Assembly: GCA_021737785.1 (NCBI GenBank)
Contig: JAIPDI010000026.1
Span: 1-64,000 of the forward strand
From: Deltaproteobacteria bacterium
GTDB lineage: Bacteria; Desulfobacterota; DSM-4660; Desulfatiglandales; Desulfatiglandaceae
Length of the DNA stretch: 64,000 bases
Direction: 5' to 3'
Below, piece by piece: positions 62,774 to 64,000 of the stretch (its first letter is position 1; every line of letters starts with the position of its first letter). The translations under genes were made by a program, and so were the position numbers. The notes below the pieces were generated by a model, which worked only from the letters and a program-made list of their open reading frames with translations, made no database searches and was not told the DNA's origin.

Positions 62774-63926
62774 CCGATGGGACATGGAAGGGGGCGGGGC
62801 CGAACACTACCTTGCGGACCTGGTTTCATTTGCATCCCTGGCAGGCATAGAAATCCGTGTCTACCCATCCCAGGTCCGTGGACAACAGCCCCCGGAAGAG
62901 ATCCATAACATTCCTCACACGGGTTGGCCCGGTGTTCTAAGCGATCGGCAATACTGTAAAAAGGTTGGGATAGAAATTGCCGGCATGGCGGGACCGACGG
63001 TCCTGGCCCTTCGGCCCTTTTCGAGGGCAACCCATTATCAACTCCACAGTGGACTCTATGCCGCTGCGTTTGAGGCCGAAAGAGAGTCGTTGCCTTCTCC
63101 TCTCCGCAGGCTTTTTTACCCCGCGGCGAACCGCCTGAATCTTAAACGGCAAAGGCTCCTGCGACTTCAGGAAAGGCTGCTGGATACCCCTGAAACGCCA
63201 TACGTCATGGCCTTCTCTCATTTTACAGCCCTTGACTTGCAGCGTCGCTGCAATACCCCTTTAGAAAAGATCACTATTCTTCCTCACGGTGTGAATCTGG
63301 CACGATTTCTTCCCAGCGCAACAAAGCGACATGGAACAATGAAAAACGGATCCAACGGGGAAAGGGAACCCGCCCTTCTTTTTGTCGCGCACAATTTCTT
63401 TCTGAAGGGTCTGCATTGTCTTCTGAAGGCCATCGGCCGCATTCGAAAATCCGGAGTTAAGATCCCATTGCGGGTGGTGGGTTCGGGTTCCAGAGCCTAT
63501 TTTCAGAAGCTGGCCACGAGGCATGGAATCGCTTCCCAGGTTGCGTTTCTGGGTTCCATATCTCAGGAGGAGCTTGTTCATCTGTACCGGAAAAGTGCGG
63601 CCCTTGTTCATCCCACCTTTTATGATCCCTGTTCGCTCGTTACCCTGGAGGCCCTGGCCTCGGGCTGCCCCGTGGTGACCACCCGGAGAAATGGCGCAGC
63701 CGAGCTTTTTGAGTCTGGCGGAGAGGGATTCATTCTGGACGATCCAAGGGATACGGATGCATTGGCGGACGTGTTGCTGACGCTCCGGGATCCCCGTATC
63801 GTGGACGAAATGAGCCAGGCTGCATCGGATCTTGCGCCGCACCTGGATATAAGAAGGCACATGGTGGAAGCGATCAGGTGGCTGAGACTATCCCCACGGC
63901 ATGCTGCCATAGTCCCACCACGTTAA
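62748..63926 (+). CDS. Glycosyltransferase family 4 protein
   Basis: 392 residues from an ATG at 62748 inside the end of the previous gene. It starts MAMLAIVCDRWDMEGGGAEH. GT-B fold with the donor-site block LYRKSAALVHPTFYDPCSLVTLEALASGCPVVTT; the E in SLVTLEAL is the usual catalytic-site glutamate. Likely acts on the same glycan as its neighbours. The gene is complete, with 74 bp of window left after it. Confidence 0.93.
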   Translation: MAMLAIVCDRWDMEGGGAEHYLADLVSFASLAGIEIRVYPSQVRGQQPPEEIHNIPHTGWPGVLSDRQYCKKVGIEIAGMAGPTVLALRPFSRATHYQLHSGLYAAAFEAERESLPSPLRRLFYPAANRLNLKRQRLLRLQERLLDTPETPYVMAFSHFTALDLQRRCNTPLEKITILPHGVNLARFLPSATKRHGTMKNGSNGEREPALLFVAHNFFLKGLHCLLKAIGRIRKSGVKIPLRVVGSGSRAYFQKLATRHGIASQVAFLGSISQEELVHLYRKSAALVHPTFYDPCSLVTLEALASGCPVVTTRRNGAAELFESGGEGFILDDPRDTDALADVLLTLRDPRIVDEMSQAASDLAPHLDIRRHMVEAIRWLRLSPRHAAIVPPR

Positions 63927-64000
63927 AGAGCGGTAAGGTTCTCGCCATTTGCTATTCGCATCGATCTTGAGTTCAAAATGTTGAGGTTGACGAACACACT

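Noticed and set aside
1-64000. tRNA, rRNA genes and intact insertion sequences
   Set aside because: I looked for cloverleaf arms, rRNA motifs and transposase signatures and found none that hold up by eye; a tRNAscan or ISfinder run would settle it.

Overview
The window looks like a chromosomal segment of a Gram-negative anaerobe, most likely a member of the Desulfobacterota (deltaproteobacteria in the older sense). The reasons are a monofunctional formate-tetrahydrofolate ligase, a Spirochaete/Bacteroidete-type V-ATPase operon, a flavoredoxin-like protein beside a TRAP transporter, a free-standing molybdopterin oxidoreductase, Kdo/lipid A genes, and many short GTCATTCCGGC palindromes between genes. 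This placement is inferred from gene content; there is no rRNA gene in the window.

Region 1 (1-7.4 kb) differs from the rest. It is AT-rich, every gene reads on the minus strand, and nearly all are small or unrecognised. The genes are separated by imperfect palindromes carrying RYYYAAC/GTTRRRY-like core sites (best at 1204-1266 and 4724-4791, weaker at 3352-3426) and by long composite direct repeats. To the right, on the opposite strand, lies a short frameshifted remnant resembling the N-terminal domain of an integron-type tyrosine recombinase (7289-7392). I read this as a decayed chromosomal-integron-like cassette array. Its recognisable members are a DUF2158 protein, a PD-(D/E)xK-like nuclease candidate and a secreted trypsin-like protease.

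Region 2 (8-26 kb) is ordinary GC-rich core metabolism: a family 5 peptide-type ABC binding protein, sfsA bracketed by inverted repeat copies, proC, a small HTH/zinc-ribbon regulator, fhs, a secreted metallophosphoesterase, the seven-gene V-ATPase operon E-DUF2764-A-B-D-I-K with a plausible promoter, and an SGNH-type envelope protein. Several MITE-like palindromic elements occur around 24-26 kb.

Region 3 (26-44.8 kb) holds a molybdopterin oxidoreductase with a DUF72 protein, a hotdog thioesterase, rlmN, a stand-alone receiver, an archaeal-type thymidylate synthase beside exodeoxyribonuclease III, a flavodoxin, an acyl-CoA dehydrogenase/TRAP transporter/flavoredoxin group behind a promoter with a palindromic operator, yhbY, a CGGC-like protein, a VWA/MoxR pair and an unrecognised 195-residue protein.

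Region 4 (44.9-64 kb) is envelope and surface polysaccharide biology. It starts with an unusual exosortase-family protein built from two, perhaps three, tandem exosortase modules of which only the first keeps the C-R-H triad. Two ArnT/PMT-type glycosyltransferases follow, then, convergently, an IPTL-CTERM protein (a likely exosortase substrate) with a polytopic membrane protein. Next comes a largely plus-strand run of waaA, a LpxL-like acyltransferase, a dedicated FabF and ACP, two further GT-C-type glycosyltransferases, an FAD oxidoreductase and two GT4-like glycosyltransferases. The exosortase/IPTL locus and the cassette array are the two parts most worth following up.
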